DNA of 64,000 nt from Benzoatithermus flavus (GTDB lineage Bacteria; Pseudomonadota; Alphaproteobacteria; Geminicoccales; Geminicoccaceae): contig NZ_JBBLZC010000005.1 of NCBI RefSeq assembly GCF_037908215.1, positions 62,001 through 126,000 on the forward strand, given 5' to 3'. Position 1 is the stretch's first letter, and every line of letters begins with the position of its first letter. Positions 27,043 through 35,651 of this stretch are shown in pieces. Under the pieces are notes generated by a model. That model ran no database searches. It saw only the letters and a program-made list of their open reading frames with translations, and was not told the DNA's origin. The position numbers were made by a program, and so were the translations under genes.

Positions 27043-28463
27043 CAGAAGATGAAACCGACGGGGCCGTTGAGCCGGGGGGTGGCGCCGAGAGCGGCGCCCT
27101 GCGTCCCGGCGCGGCCGAGCAGCAGGCTCTCGAGCGGCCGTTCCGGCGCGTAGCGGCCGAGCGTGGTCTGCAGCTCCTCCGGAGCCGTCGGCCGCACGAT
27201 GTAAGGGGTGACGATCACGACGAGCTCCGTCTCGTTGCGCTGGTAGCTGGTCGAGGTGAAGAGCGAGCCCAGCACGGGCAGGTTGCCGAGGCCCGGCAGC
27301 TTGGTGACGGCGTCGCGCGTGCCCTGCTGCAGGAGTCCGCCCAGAACGAGGCTCTGCCCGCTGCCGAGCTCCACCGTGGTCTCGACCCGGCGCACGGTGA
27401 GGGCCGGGATGGTCAGGCCGTTCGAGACGATCGCACCGTTGTCGCTGAGATCGCTCACCTCGGGGCGCACGGTGAGGCTGATCCGATCGGGGGCGAGCAC
27501 GGTCGGCACGAAGTCGAGCTTCACGCCGAACTGCTTGAACTCGATCGTGATTTCGCCCTCTTTTTGCGCCACCGGGATCGGGAACTCGCCGCCGGCAAGA
27601 AAGCTCGCCTTCTGGCCCGAGACGGCGGTGAGGTTGGGCTGGGCGAGCGTGCGGGCGAGCCCCTGCTGGTCGAGCGCATCGATCAGCGCGTCGATGCTGA
27701 CCTTGCTGTTCCTGAAGCTGCCGAGATAGGAGCCGGCCGCATCCGTCGGCAGCAGGATCGTGTTGCCCGAGCCGAAGCTGCCGCTGCCGCCGGAGACCAG
27801 GAAGTCCCGGCCGGTGGCGAGGCCGAACACGAAGTCGCCGGCGTTGAGCAGGGCCTGCCAGTTGATGCCGAGCCGCTGGTCGACCGAGCGCGAGACCTCG
27901 GCGACGTGGACCCGGATGTTGACCTGGGTCGGCGTGTCGATGGTGAGCCGGTCGATGATCTGGTCGTTCTGCGGCAGTGCGGCGCGCAGCGTGGCGAGGA
28001 TCGCCTCCGCATCGCGCGGGCTCGCGACCGAGCCCTCGACCATGAGCGAGTTCGGTGCCGAGGTCAGCACGATGCGTTGGCCGGGAAAGCGCGTCGCGAG
28101 GAGCTGGTTCAGCACGGCGAGGTTGTGCTGGACCCGCACGTCGTAAGCCGCCACGTTCCGTCCGTTGCGGTCGAGCGCGTAGAGGGTGGTGCGTCCGGTC
28201 TTGACGCCGAACACGACGAACGCGGTCGGTCCGCTCACCTGCACGTCCGCGATCTGCGGGTCCGAGACCATGATGTTCTCGGCCGGTGCTGGCAGGCGGA
28301 CGAGTTGCCCTTCGCCGACGGCGACGGTGATCTGCGGCAGGTTCTCGGCGCGGGTCGCCGGCGCGAGTGCCAGGAGCAGGGCGGCGACGGCGAGGAGCAG
28401 GGCCTTCACGCCCGTGATCCCAAAACTGTTCGGGAGGTGTGGCATGGGGGCTCGTCGTCGCAT
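27042..28463 (-). CDS. cpaC: Tad outer-membrane secretin CpaC/RcpA
   Basis: The 473-residue type II/III-like secretin has a signal peptide (ending ATRAE), an N-terminal BON/pilus domain (GEGQLVRLPAPAENIMVSDP), and the secretin domain with VPTVLAPDRISLTVRPEVS, LGGLLQQ and LPGLGNLPVLGSLF motifs. It forms the outer-membrane pore for Flp pili. ATG 28463 lies 2 nt after the cpaB stop, implying translational coupling; ATG 28445 is an alternative start. Confidence 0.93.
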   Translation of the reverse strand: MRRRAPMPHLPNSFGITGVKALLLAVAALLLALAPATRAENLPQITVAVGEGQLVRLPAPAENIMVSDPQIADVQVSGPTAFVVFGVKTGRTTLYALDRNGRNVAAYDVRVQHNLAVLNQLLATRFPGQRIVLTSAPNSLMVEGSVASPRDAEAILATLRAALPQNDQIIDRLTIDTPTQVNIRVHVAEVSRSVDQRLGINWQALLNAGDFVFGLATGRDFLVSGGSGSFGSGNTILLPTDAAGSYLGSFRNSKVSIDALIDALDQQGLARTLAQPNLTAVSGQKASFLAGGEFPIPVAQKEGEITIEFKQFGVKLDFVPTVLAPDRISLTVRPEVSDLSDNGAIVSNGLTIPALTVRRVETTVELGSGQSLVLGGLLQQGTRDAVTKLPGLGNLPVLGSLFTSTSYQRNETELVVIVTPYIVRPTAPEELQTTLGRYAPERPLESLLLGRAGTQGAALGATPRLNGPVGFIF

Positions 28464-28465
28464 GG

Positions 28466-29374
28466 CTATGGGGAGGCGGGTTCGTCGAGCTTGCTGCCCC
28501 GGAACACCCGCACGCGAGGCGGTGCCGCCGGCGCGACATGGGCGGGTCCGCTCGGTGCCGCCGCAGGCTCGGGTCGGCCGGCAGCACTGCGGATCACCGC
28601 CGAGACGTCGCTCGCCCAGGTCGGCTTGCGGCCGGCCGTGGACCCGGGGGCGGTGGCAGCCCCGCCCTCCGCTCGCTGCGGTTGCGCGATCAGGCTGCGT
28701 AGGCTCAAGGACAGCCGGCCGAGGCCGCTCGCCAGCGCCACCTTCTCGGCATCCTTGGGGTCGACCTCGAGGGTGATGGTGCGTGCCACCTCGGTGGTGT
28801 TCCGCTTCGTCGGATCGGCCGTGAGCCGCTGATCGACCGCGATCACCCGGACGTTTTCGAGAATGGTCTCGCTCGCCCAGCGCTGCGCGAGGTCGGTGGC
28901 GGCACCTTCCGCCGGCAGGTTCTGGGTCAGGATCAGATCGACGCGATCGCCCGGAAAGATCAGCCCGGCATTGCCCGAGACCGCGTCCACCGCCACCGAG
29001 GTGGCACGCATGCCCGGAGCGAGCGCCGCGGCGAGGAAGCCGTCCTGGCCCGGCATGAGGAGCTTCGTGCGCTGAATCGGCTGGCCGGCCGCGATCGGCG
29101 CGGTGATCACCGCGCCCAGCACGTCGCGCTCGGGTGGCACGCCCTGCTCGACGAACTGGTCCGAGGCCGCGCCCTGCCACTCGCCGAACGGTGCCTTGGC
29201 CGCGTCGAGAAAGGTGCCGGGCTCGAGGTCGCGCGCGGCGATGCGCACGATCAGCTTGGGCGTGCTGCTGGCGGCAGCGGATTCCGGCTCGGCGAGGCGC
29301 AGTGCCCGACCGGCGATCACGGCGACCATGATGCCGAGCGCCACGAGCGCCATGCGGACGAGAAGCTTCATCAT
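28466..29374 (-). CDS. cpaB: Flp pilus assembly protein CpaB/RcpC
   Basis: The 302-residue protein has an N-terminal membrane helix (about residues 3-22), a SAF/antifreeze-type domain (about 35-100, AARDLEPGTFLDAAKAPFGE) and a CpaB core with LIFPGDRVDLILTQN. It ends in a Pro/Ala-rich tail. CpaB is periplasmic and inner-membrane anchored and assists secretin function. AAGGAG lies 8 nt before ATG 29374; the longer frame from 29440 lacks support. Confidence 0.93.
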   Translation of the reverse strand: MMKLLVRMALVALGIMVAVIAGRALRLAEPESAAASSTPKLIVRIAARDLEPGTFLDAAKAPFGEWQGAASDQFVEQGVPPERDVLGAVITAPIAAGQPIQRTKLLMPGQDGFLAAALAPGMRATSVAVDAVSGNAGLIFPGDRVDLILTQNLPAEGAATDLAQRWASETILENVRVIAVDQRLTADPTKRNTTEVARTITLEVDPKDAEKVALASGLGRLSLSLRSLIAQPQRAEGGAATAPGSTAGRKPTWASDVSAVIRSAAGRPEPAAAPSGPAHVAPAAPPRVRVFRGSKLDEPASP

Positions 29375-29387
29375 GGCCAGGGCTCCT

Positions 29388-29849
29388 TCATGGCCGGCCG
29401 GCCAGGATCCAGACTGCCGCCGCCACGATCGCGACACCATAAGGAACGCCGCTCGGCGGACCGGCCGGCCGCCGGCCGTGGTCGAGGAGGCGGCGGACGA
29501 TCCGAAGGGCGAGCGTCACCAAGGCGAGGAGTCCGCCCACGAGCGCCATGACGACCAGGAACTCGGGCAGGGCGCCGGCGCCGATCCATACCGCGACGGC
29601 GGCCGCGAGCTTGACGTCGCCGCCGCCGATCAGCCCGGCCGCGAACGGAACGATGCCGGCGATCAGAACGCCCGCGCCTATGGCCAGAGCCTGCACCAGA
29701 CCGGTCGGGTCGCGCTCGATGATCATGGCCACGGCGTAGCCGAGCACCAGAGCGAGCGGGACCCAGTTCGGGATGATGCGCCAGCCGATGTCGGCGACCG
29801 CCGCGGCCAGGAGCGGCGGGAGCGCCAGGAATAGCCAGTAGTGCGGCAT
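29388..29849 (-). CDS. cpaA: Flp prepilin peptidase CpaA/TadV
   Basis: A 153-residue A24-type aspartic peptidase with five or six hydrophobic helices. The catalytic aspartates are Asp20 (VADIGWRIIPN) and Asp78 in GGGDVK. It cleaves the Flp pilin and the TadE/F pseudopilins at the inner membrane. The short form without a methyltransferase domain is normal for Tad systems. It lies between flp and cpaB. Confidence 0.93.
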   Translation of the reverse strand: MPHYWLFLALPPLLAAAVADIGWRIIPNWVPLALVLGYAVAMIIERDPTGLVQALAIGAGVLIAGIVPFAAGLIGGGDVKLAAAVAVWIGAGALPEFLVVMALVGGLLALVTLALRIVRRLLDHGRRPAGPPSGVPYGVAIVAAAVWILAGRP

Positions 29850-29953
29850 GGGCCGCCGTCCGTCCTTTGCGCCGGGTGCCGGCCCCGTGGGCAGGCACCG
29901 GCGAAGGATTCGCCCATTACCGGGTAGGATACAAGGACCGAATCCTATATGCG

Positions 29954-30163
29954 TCAAGGAGTCGTCGTCGACGGAATGAGCTTGATGATGTCCGTCAGCT
30001 TGGTCTTCAGCGTGGCGAACACCGTTCCGGTGCCACCCGCGCCGGTGCCGAACACGGCGAGAAGGCCCACCACGACCGCGCCGGCGAGAACCGCATACTC
30101 GATGGCGGTGACGCCGCGGCGATCGTCTAGCAGGCGAAGGGCGAGCAGATTCAGCTTGTCCAT
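29954..30163 (-). CDS. Flp-type major pilin
   Basis: The 69-residue prepilin has a short basic leader ending at Gly17, then mature VTAIEYAVLAGAVVVG, with Glu22 and Tyr23 as the Flp motif. Cleavage by CpaA between Gly17 and Val18 is predicted. GGAG lies 7 nt before ATG 30163. It is the first gene of the tad operon and is followed by a 104-bp spacer before cpaA, which may allow pilin to be made in excess. Confidence 0.95.
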   Translation of the reverse strand: MDKLNLLALRLLDDRRGVTAIEYAVLAGAVVVGLLAVFGTGAGGTGTVFATLKTKLTDIIKLIPSTTTP

Positions 30164-30441
30164 GGAAGATCTCCGTCTCGAGGCAGGAATGCTTGTCTCC
30201 GAGCGTCCGCTCGAAAGGTCGCTCCCGGCGCCTTCGACCAGAACCGTCATCGGGTGCGCACAGGAAATCCTTGCCTATTGGATATGGGTTTCCTGCGTAC
30301 GCAACCAATAGAACTTATTTTAGAAAACGTCAATCGCCCATCCGGCGAATCTTTTCGCCGCAGGCATGAGAACGGAATCGAAACGAGGATGAAAGGAAAC
30401 GGAATCGAAGCGGTGTTGTCCGTCGCCGTGTGTGGCGGGTC
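30164..30441 (-). promoter_or_regulatory. Promoter region of the tad operon with inverted repeat
   Basis: This AT-rich 278-bp spacer drives the flp-tad operon. It holds an inverted repeat CTATTGG (30275-30281)/CCAATAG (30305-30311) around a 10-bp palindrome TGCGTACGCA (30294-30303), and an AT-rich block (30308-30330). Further out, ACGGAATCGAA occurs twice (30372-30382 and 30399-30409). The first elements could be operators for a pilus regulator; this is inferred from position and symmetry. Confidence 0.45.
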
Positions 30442-31452
30442 TCAGGCCCAGCGCCGCTGGACCGACTGCTTGACGCTGTCGAGGAGTACGGCGAGCAGCA
30501 TGAGGGCGCCGCGGATCACCTGCATGTAGGAGGCCTCGAGCCCCATCACGTTGATAGCGGTGTCGATGGTGGAAAGCAGGAGCACGCCCGCGAACACGCC
30601 CGACAGGCCGCCGACGCCGCCGCGGAGCGACACGCCGCCGATGACGACGGCGGCGAAGGCCTCGAACAGCATGCCCAAACCCAGATTGGGCGTCGCCCCG
30701 TTGGTGCGGGCGGCGAGCAGGAAGCCCGCGAACGCCGCGAGCACGCCCGAGAGCACGAAGACCTTGTAGAGCACGCGGTCGACGTCGATGCCGGCGCGGA
30801 ACGGGGCCACCGGGTTGCCGCCGACGAGATAAACCCAGCGGCCGAACCGGGTGCGGCGCAGGATGGCGCCGAAGGCGAGATAGGTCGTAATCAGGATCCA
30901 GATCAGGAGCGGCACGCCCAGGAGATCGGCGCTGCCGACGGCGCGAAAGCCGTCGGGCAGGCCGTACATCGAGCGGCCACCGGTGAGGATCAGCCCGAGC
31001 CCTCGGATCGCGATGTAGGTCGCGAGCGTCACGATGAAGGCGTTGATGCGAAAGCGCACGACGAGGACGGCGTTGAACAGGCCGGCGAGCGCCCCGAAGG
31101 CGAGGACCACGAGCAGGGTCAGCGCGGTCGGGAGCTGGATGCCCAGAGGCGAGCCGCGGGCGGCGGTGAGCCAGGCCGCGACCATGGCGGCGAAGGCCAT
31201 GACGCTCTCGATCGAGAGGTCCATGTGCCCGGCGACGATGCAGAACGAGAGGCCGACCGCAAGGAGGCCCACGAAGGTGGCATGAAGCGCTATGTTGAGG
31301 AAGATCCCGAGCTGGAAGAAGTGCGGGATCGCGAGCGAGCACACGAGCAGGATCGCGGCCAGGATGCCCCAGACCAGGTGATCCAGGACGAAGGGCAGCA
31401 GGGGCCGGCGCCCCGAGGCGCTGCCCGCGGAAGCTTCGCGCGCGACGGCCAT
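30442..31452 (-). CDS. Ribose-type sugar ABC transporter permease
   Basis: A 336-residue RbsC-like permease with about eight to ten hydrophobic helices, the AVGLSFCIVAGHMDLSIESV signature near residues 65-84 and GGVSLRGGVGG near residue 270. It should form the inner-membrane channel for the sugar-binding protein encoded 13 bp upstream. No ATPase gene adjoins this pair; the nearest candidates are the two single-domain ATPases at 36.7-38.4 kb. Confidence 0.93.
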   Translation of the reverse strand: MAVAREASAGSASGRRPLLPFVLDHLVWGILAAILLVCSLAIPHFFQLGIFLNIALHATFVGLLAVGLSFCIVAGHMDLSIESVMAFAAMVAAWLTAARGSPLGIQLPTALTLLVVLAFGALAGLFNAVLVVRFRINAFIVTLATYIAIRGLGLILTGGRSMYGLPDGFRAVGSADLLGVPLLIWILITTYLAFGAILRRTRFGRWVYLVGGNPVAPFRAGIDVDRVLYKVFVLSGVLAAFAGFLLAARTNGATPNLGLGMLFEAFAAVVIGGVSLRGGVGGLSGVFAGVLLLSTIDTAINVMGLEASYMQVIRGALMLLAVLLDSVKQSVQRRWA

Positions 31453-31465
31453 GAACCGGGGCTTC

Positions 31466-32521
31466 CTACTTCACCACCTCGACCGGGTCCGTGGGCGGGT
31501 GCAGGTTGCCCCAGAACCGCTTGTCGTCGACGTTGGCCTTGGTGATGGCCGCACCCGGAATCTTGAGGTTCGGCCCCCAGGCCTCCTCGGTGAGCTCGGC
31601 GTCGAGCCCCAGCACCTTGTACCTGCCGGGGACGAGCTTCTCGCCCGCCATGATCTTCGGCGTGAACATGGCGAGCCCGTAGACCTGCGCGTAGGTGGGC
31701 TGCTCGACCTCGACCTGCTGCCAGCCCTTCCTGATGTTGTCGAGGCCCACGGGTGCCCCGTTGGAGGCCATCATCATGATCTGGCCGGGCTTCATGCCTT
31801 TGGCCTCCATGATCGAGACGATGGGGACGGTGAGGTGGGCGGCGTGGCAGAACACGAGATCGATGTCGGGGTTCACGAGGATCTGGTCCTCGAACACCTT
31901 GCCGGCGTTGGTCGCCTCCCATTGCATCGCCGCCTTGGTGACGATCGCGACGTCGGGGGCGGTCTGCCGCATCACCTCCTCGAAGCCCTTCTGGATGTCG
32001 AGGGTATAGTTGTCGCCAGGATCGCCCAGGATCTGCAGCACCTTGCCCTTGGGCGCGCCGTGCCGCTCCTCGAGGAGCCGCACGGCCTCGTTCGCCGCGA
32101 TGCGGCCGATCTCGACCGTGCCCGCGACCGAGGTGAGATCGAACTTGGTCGAGCGAATCTGCCGGTCGAAGTTCAGGACCTTGATGCCGGCGGCCTTGGC
32201 CTTCTCGATGCCGGGCACGATGGCGTCGAAGTCGACCGCGTTCATGATGATGGCATCGGGCTTGGTGCGGATCGCGTCCTCGAGCTGGTTGAGCTGGAGG
32301 TCGGCCCGGTTCTGGGCATCGAGCGAGGTGACCTCGTAGCCCATGCCCTTGAACACGCTCTCGATCGCCTTCTGGCTCTCGGTCTGGAACTCGTCGAGAA
32401 GGGTGGGAATGAAGTAGACGATCCTGCCCTTGGACTGGGCGAAGGCGGGGACGGCCAGAAGGGCCATGCCCGCGACCCCGAGCAGCAGACGAGCGAGCGC
32501 GCGGCGCCGCAGCAGCGTCAT
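31466..32521 (-). CDS. Periplasmic sugar-binding protein of an ABC transporter
   Basis: The 351-residue protein has a Sec signal peptide (cleavage near AFAQ, residue 29) and a type-1 periplasmic binding fold of the ribose/galactose group (RIVYFIPTLLDEFQTESQKA; AIIMNAVDFDAIVPGI; VLNFDRQI). The ligand is not deducible. GGGAGG precedes ATG 32521. It is the first gene of a two-gene unit with the RbsC-like permease. Confidence 0.92.
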   Translation of the reverse strand: MTLLRRRALARLLLGVAGMALLAVPAFAQSKGRIVYFIPTLLDEFQTESQKAIESVFKGMGYEVTSLDAQNRADLQLNQLEDAIRTKPDAIIMNAVDFDAIVPGIEKAKAAGIKVLNFDRQIRSTKFDLTSVAGTVEIGRIAANEAVRLLEERHGAPKGKVLQILGDPGDNYTLDIQKGFEEVMRQTAPDVAIVTKAAMQWEATNAGKVFEDQILVNPDIDLVFCHAAHLTVPIVSIMEAKGMKPGQIMMMASNGAPVGLDNIRKGWQQVEVEQPTYAQVYGLAMFTPKIMAGEKLVPGRYKVLGLDAELTEEAWGPNLKIPGAAITKANVDDKRFWGNLHPPTDPVEVVK

Positions 32522-32847
32522 GTCTCTACCTCCCTGTTGTGGCGCCGATCTTGGCGCAAGACCGGCTCTCTTGTCCAACGTCGAGTAGGGGACCTCAGCC
32601 GCTCTTGCGTACGTCGACGGTCGCGTCCTTGCCCTCCTTAGAGGAATCAGCGCGTGCCCGTATTGGCGGGCGCCGGCAGATGGCCATGATTCTCGCTGCG
32701 ACCACCGGCGAGCGCCATCACGTTCCGGGTAGCGTTCCCGTTCGGACATTGTCCCGCCGAGGCAGCTCAGCTTACCATATCCGTTCGCCCCGAGCCGCCA
32801 AAAAGCAGTGCCGGTCCGGGCGGATCGGACTGCAGGAGGAACGCCAC
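32522..32847. other. Divergent intergenic region without a gene
   Basis: The 326-bp spacer separates the leftward sugar transporter unit from a rightward secreted-protein gene. It should contain both promoters. The frames through it have no credible start signals. I found no RNA gene or clear operator. The 3' 15 bp hold the ribosome-binding site for the gene at 32848. Confidence 0.5.
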
Positions 32848-33834
32848 ATGCAGGCTGGTCTCGCTCATGGGGAGGTGCTGGCCGCTCTTCTCGCCGTGGG
32901 TATCGTCTCGGCGGCCGTCGCAACAGCTGGACTGGCCGCGGCAGCGGAGCTGCCGGCGAGCGACACGGCCTTGGCCGGCATGAATGCGGATGCCGCTGGC
33001 GGCCCGTGCGGGCTGGCCGCGAGCGTGGCACTCGGGGCCTGCCGGAGCGGGGCGGAGAGCGATTTTCTTCTGGCGCAGGGGATCTGCGCTAATGTCGCGG
33101 ATCGTGCCGCGCACGACGGGTGCCTCGGGGCCGCTCGTGACGAGCGGCGGCAGGCCAAGAGCCTGTGCACGGCGCAGTTCGCCGCCCGGCAGAGGCTGTG
33201 CGCCGCCTTGGGTCCGGCTGCCTACGACCCGCGGATCGATCCGCGCGACTTCATCACCGCGATCGTTAACCCGTTCTTCCCGCTCAGGCCGGGAACCATT
33301 TTCGTCTACCGGCAGCCGCACGGCACCGATACCGTGACCGTCACCCGCCGGACCCGGCGGATCGCCGGCGTCGAGTGCGTCGTGGTGCACGACCGGTCGG
33401 TGGTCGACGGTGCGGTCGACGAGGATACGCTCGACTATTACGCCCAGGATCGCGCGGGGAATGTCTGGTACTTCGGCGAGGACTCCCAAACCCTCGAGGA
33501 GGGCAGGGTCGTCGGGGTCGAAGGATCGTGGCGGGCCGGGGTCGACGGTGCCAGGCCCGGCATCATCATGCCCGCCAATCCTGCGGTCGGTCGGACTGAC
33601 CGGCAGGAGTTCGCGCTCGGCACCGCCGAGGACGCGGCCGCGATCGAAGGTCTGGATGCCAGGGTGAGCGTGCCGTTCGGCGTCTTCCGCAACGCGCTGC
33701 GGACAAGGGCGTTCTCGCCGCTCGAGCCCGATGCGCTCGAGACCAAGTTCTACGCGCGGGGCATCGGCCTCGTGCTCACGATCGACCAGGTCACGCACGA
33801 GCGCGAGGAGCTGATCCGCATCGAGCACCGGTAG
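32848..33834 (+). CDS. Secreted hypothetical protein (328 aa)
   Basis: ATG 32848 follows CAGGAGGA. The N-terminus is a long hydrophobic signal (about residues 9-36). A Cys-containing helical region with three Cys-rich clusters (about 50-120) precedes a beta-rich domain with FFPLRPGTIFVYRQP, TLDYYAQDRAGNVWYFGED and a C-terminal KFYARGIGLVLTID strand. Similar DYYAQD...VWYFGE proteins occur as uncharacterised secreted proteins in many bacteria. The upstream in-frame sequence belongs to the spacer. Function unknown. It is plus-stranded between two minus-strand transporter units. Confidence 0.82.
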   Translation: MQAGLAHGEVLAALLAVGIVSAAVATAGLAAAAELPASDTALAGMNADAAGGPCGLAASVALGACRSGAESDFLLAQGICANVADRAAHDGCLGAARDERRQAKSLCTAQFAARQRLCAALGPAAYDPRIDPRDFITAIVNPFFPLRPGTIFVYRQPHGTDTVTVTRRTRRIAGVECVVVHDRSVVDGAVDEDTLDYYAQDRAGNVWYFGEDSQTLEEGRVVGVEGSWRAGVDGARPGIIMPANPAVGRTDRQEFALGTAEDAAAIEGLDARVSVPFGVFRNALRTRAFSPLEPDALETKFYARGIGLVLTIDQVTHEREELIRIEHR

Positions 33835-33891
33835 CGGGACGGGCATCTGGTGCAGGTTCCGGCGCAGCCGAACGATTCGAGGAGAACCGGG

Positions 33892-34569
33892 ATGGACGGA
33901 ACGAAGCAATCATCCGCACTGACGGCGATGCTGCTGCTCGCCTCGGGATTCGGCGTCGGCGCGCAGGCACAGGAGAGCGGCGCCGCCGGCATGAGCTTCT
34001 TCGTCACCAGCGTGGGCTCCGGCAAAGGTGCTGATCTCGGCGGGCTCGAGGGCGCGGACCGGCACTGCCGGCAGCTCGCCGAGGCGGTGGGTGCCGGCGG
34101 TCGCACCTGGCGTGCCTATCTCAGCACCCAGGCGACAGATGGCCAGCCGGCGGTGGATGCCAGGAGCCGGATCGGCAGCGGGCCGTGGCGGAACGCGAAG
34201 GGTGTGGTGATCGCACGCGACGTGAACGAGCTCCACGGCACGAACAATCTCACGAAGGAGACGGCGCTCACCGAGAAGGGCGAGATCGTCAAGGGGCGCG
34301 GCGACACGCCCAACATGCACGACATCCTCACCGGCTCGCAGCCGGACGGGACGGCGTTCGCCGTTGCCGAGGATCGCACCTGTGGCAACTGGACGAGGAA
34401 TGGCACCGAGGGTGCCGCCATGCTCGGCCATCACGACCGCATGGGCCTGCGCGACGACGCGGCCTCCAAGTCCTGGAACTCGTCGCATCTCTCCCGCGGC
34501 GGCTGCAGCCAGGAGGCGCTGCGCGGCACCGGCGGCGCCGGCCTGTTCTACTGCTTCGCGGCGGACTGA
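33892..34569 (+). CDS. Secreted hypothetical protein (225 aa), possible lectin-like fold
   Basis: ATG 33892 has GGAG upstream. The signal peptide runs to about residue 26 (GAQAQ). The mature protein begins SFFVTSVGSGKGADLGGLEG and contains DRHCRQLAEA, TWRAYLST, a TCGNWT motif and a terminal LFYCFAAD. Four cysteines would allow two disulfides. The pattern (ADLGG...GADRHC...TWRAYLS) recurs in proteobacterial secreted proteins and may be a C-type-lectin or endostatin-like fold, but I cannot confirm it. It follows the preceding secreted protein by 57 bp, so they may be cotranscribed. Confidence 0.78.
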   Translation: MDGTKQSSALTAMLLLASGFGVGAQAQESGAAGMSFFVTSVGSGKGADLGGLEGADRHCRQLAEAVGAGGRTWRAYLSTQATDGQPAVDARSRIGSGPWRNAKGVVIARDVNELHGTNNLTKETALTEKGEIVKGRGDTPNMHDILTGSQPDGTAFAVAEDRTCGNWTRNGTEGAAMLGHHDRMGLRDDAASKSWNSSHLSRGGCSQEALRGTGGAGLFYCFAAD

Positions 34570-34578
34570 GCGAGGCGC

Positions 34579-34606
34579 CTCCCTCGGCAAAGGGGGGCCG
34601 AGGGAG
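34579..34606. terminator. Bidirectional hairpin between convergent genes
   Basis: Perfect 10-bp arms CTCCCTCGGC (34579-34588) and GCCGAGGGAG (34597-34606) enclose an 8-nt loop, centred in the 47-bp gap between two convergent stop codons. There is no strong U-run, as is common for GC-rich genomes. Confidence 0.6.
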
Positions 34607-34616
34607 ACTTCCGGCG

Positions 34617-35615
34617 TCAGCGTATCCCGGCCTCGATCAGGGGCACGAGTTCCTTGATGGTCTGCGGCGTCACCACGCCCGCACCGGTGTTCACCGAGAT
34701 GCCCGGCATCTTGTAGGCCTTGGTGAGCACGCATTGCAGGACCGGGATGAAGCCCTGGAGATAGAGGAGCTGGTCGAGCGTCACCGAGACGTAGCCGCTC
34801 TCGAGCCCATCGATCGTGGCGGGCGCCAGATCGATGCCGCCGACCGTGATTTCGCCGGGCTTCTTGCCGGCCTTCTTCAGGACCTCGGCCAGGACACTCG
34901 TGATGCCGCCGTGCTGCGTGCCGATCGCCTTCAGCTTCGGATGCGACTGGACATAGGCCGCGAGCACCGGTACCGCGAGCGACGCATCGCTGTTGGCTTC
35001 CTGTGTGATCTCGAGCCGGTCCACCTTGAGGCCCGCCTTCTCCAGCGTGTCGGCGAGACCCTTCTCCGACTGGCCGCGCTCGGCTTGGCTGAACACGCCG
35101 TAGACCATGGCCTCGTCGCCGGATTTCAGCCTGCCGGCCTCGATCATGCGCTCGGCGGTGAGCTTGCCGCCGGCATAGAGATCGACGCCGGCATAGCCGA
35201 AGCCCTTGGGCCCGAACTGGGCCTGGAGCTGCGAGAGCGGCGCGTTGCCGTCGGTCACGACGATGCCCTGGTCCACCGCCTGCCTGACGAGATCGCTGAA
35301 CGCCTCGTTGCCGGGATGGCCCATGATGACGATGCAAGACGGCCGCGCCGCCATGGCCTGCTTGAACTGCTCCAGCATCTTCTCGGGCGCCCAGCCCGAG
35401 AACTGCTCGTTGAGGCTGCTCACCTCCAGAGCCTTGGCGGCGGCGGCGGCTCCGGTCTGGCGGGCGAGCGTGGCGCCGTCGCCGGGGTTGCCGCCCATCT
35501 GCATGTAGATGGTGATCCCCTTGCCGGGCGCTTCCGGTGCCGCGGCGAAGGCGGGGGCCGCGAGCCCGCAGGCGAAGGCGGCTCCGAAGAGGGCTTTTCC
35601 GAGCTTCGAGCGCAT
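34617..35615 (-). CDS. Periplasmic sugar-binding protein of an ABC transporter
   Basis: A 332-residue type-1 periplasmic binding protein with a Sec signal (to about AFAAA, residue 26). Strands such as ITIYMQMGGNPGDGATLARQ and IVIMGHPGNEAFSDLVRQAV fit the ribose/autoinducer-2 group. The ligand is unknown. It is the last gene of a minus-strand unit with a permease and two ATPases, with 36 bp between it and the permease. Confidence 0.9.
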   Translation of the reverse strand: MRSKLGKALFGAAFACGLAAPAFAAAPEAPGKGITIYMQMGGNPGDGATLARQTGAAAAAKALEVSSLNEQFSGWAPEKMLEQFKQAMAARPSCIVIMGHPGNEAFSDLVRQAVDQGIVVTDGNAPLSQLQAQFGPKGFGYAGVDLYAGGKLTAERMIEAGRLKSGDEAMVYGVFSQAERGQSEKGLADTLEKAGLKVDRLEITQEANSDASLAVPVLAAYVQSHPKLKAIGTQHGGITSVLAEVLKKAGKKPGEITVGGIDLAPATIDGLESGYVSVTLDQLLYLQGFIPVLQCVLTKAYKMPGISVNTGAGVVTPQTIKELVPLIEAGIR

Positions 35616-35651
35616 CGTCGTTCAGACCTCCCTTTGTCGTCCGCCGGACCT

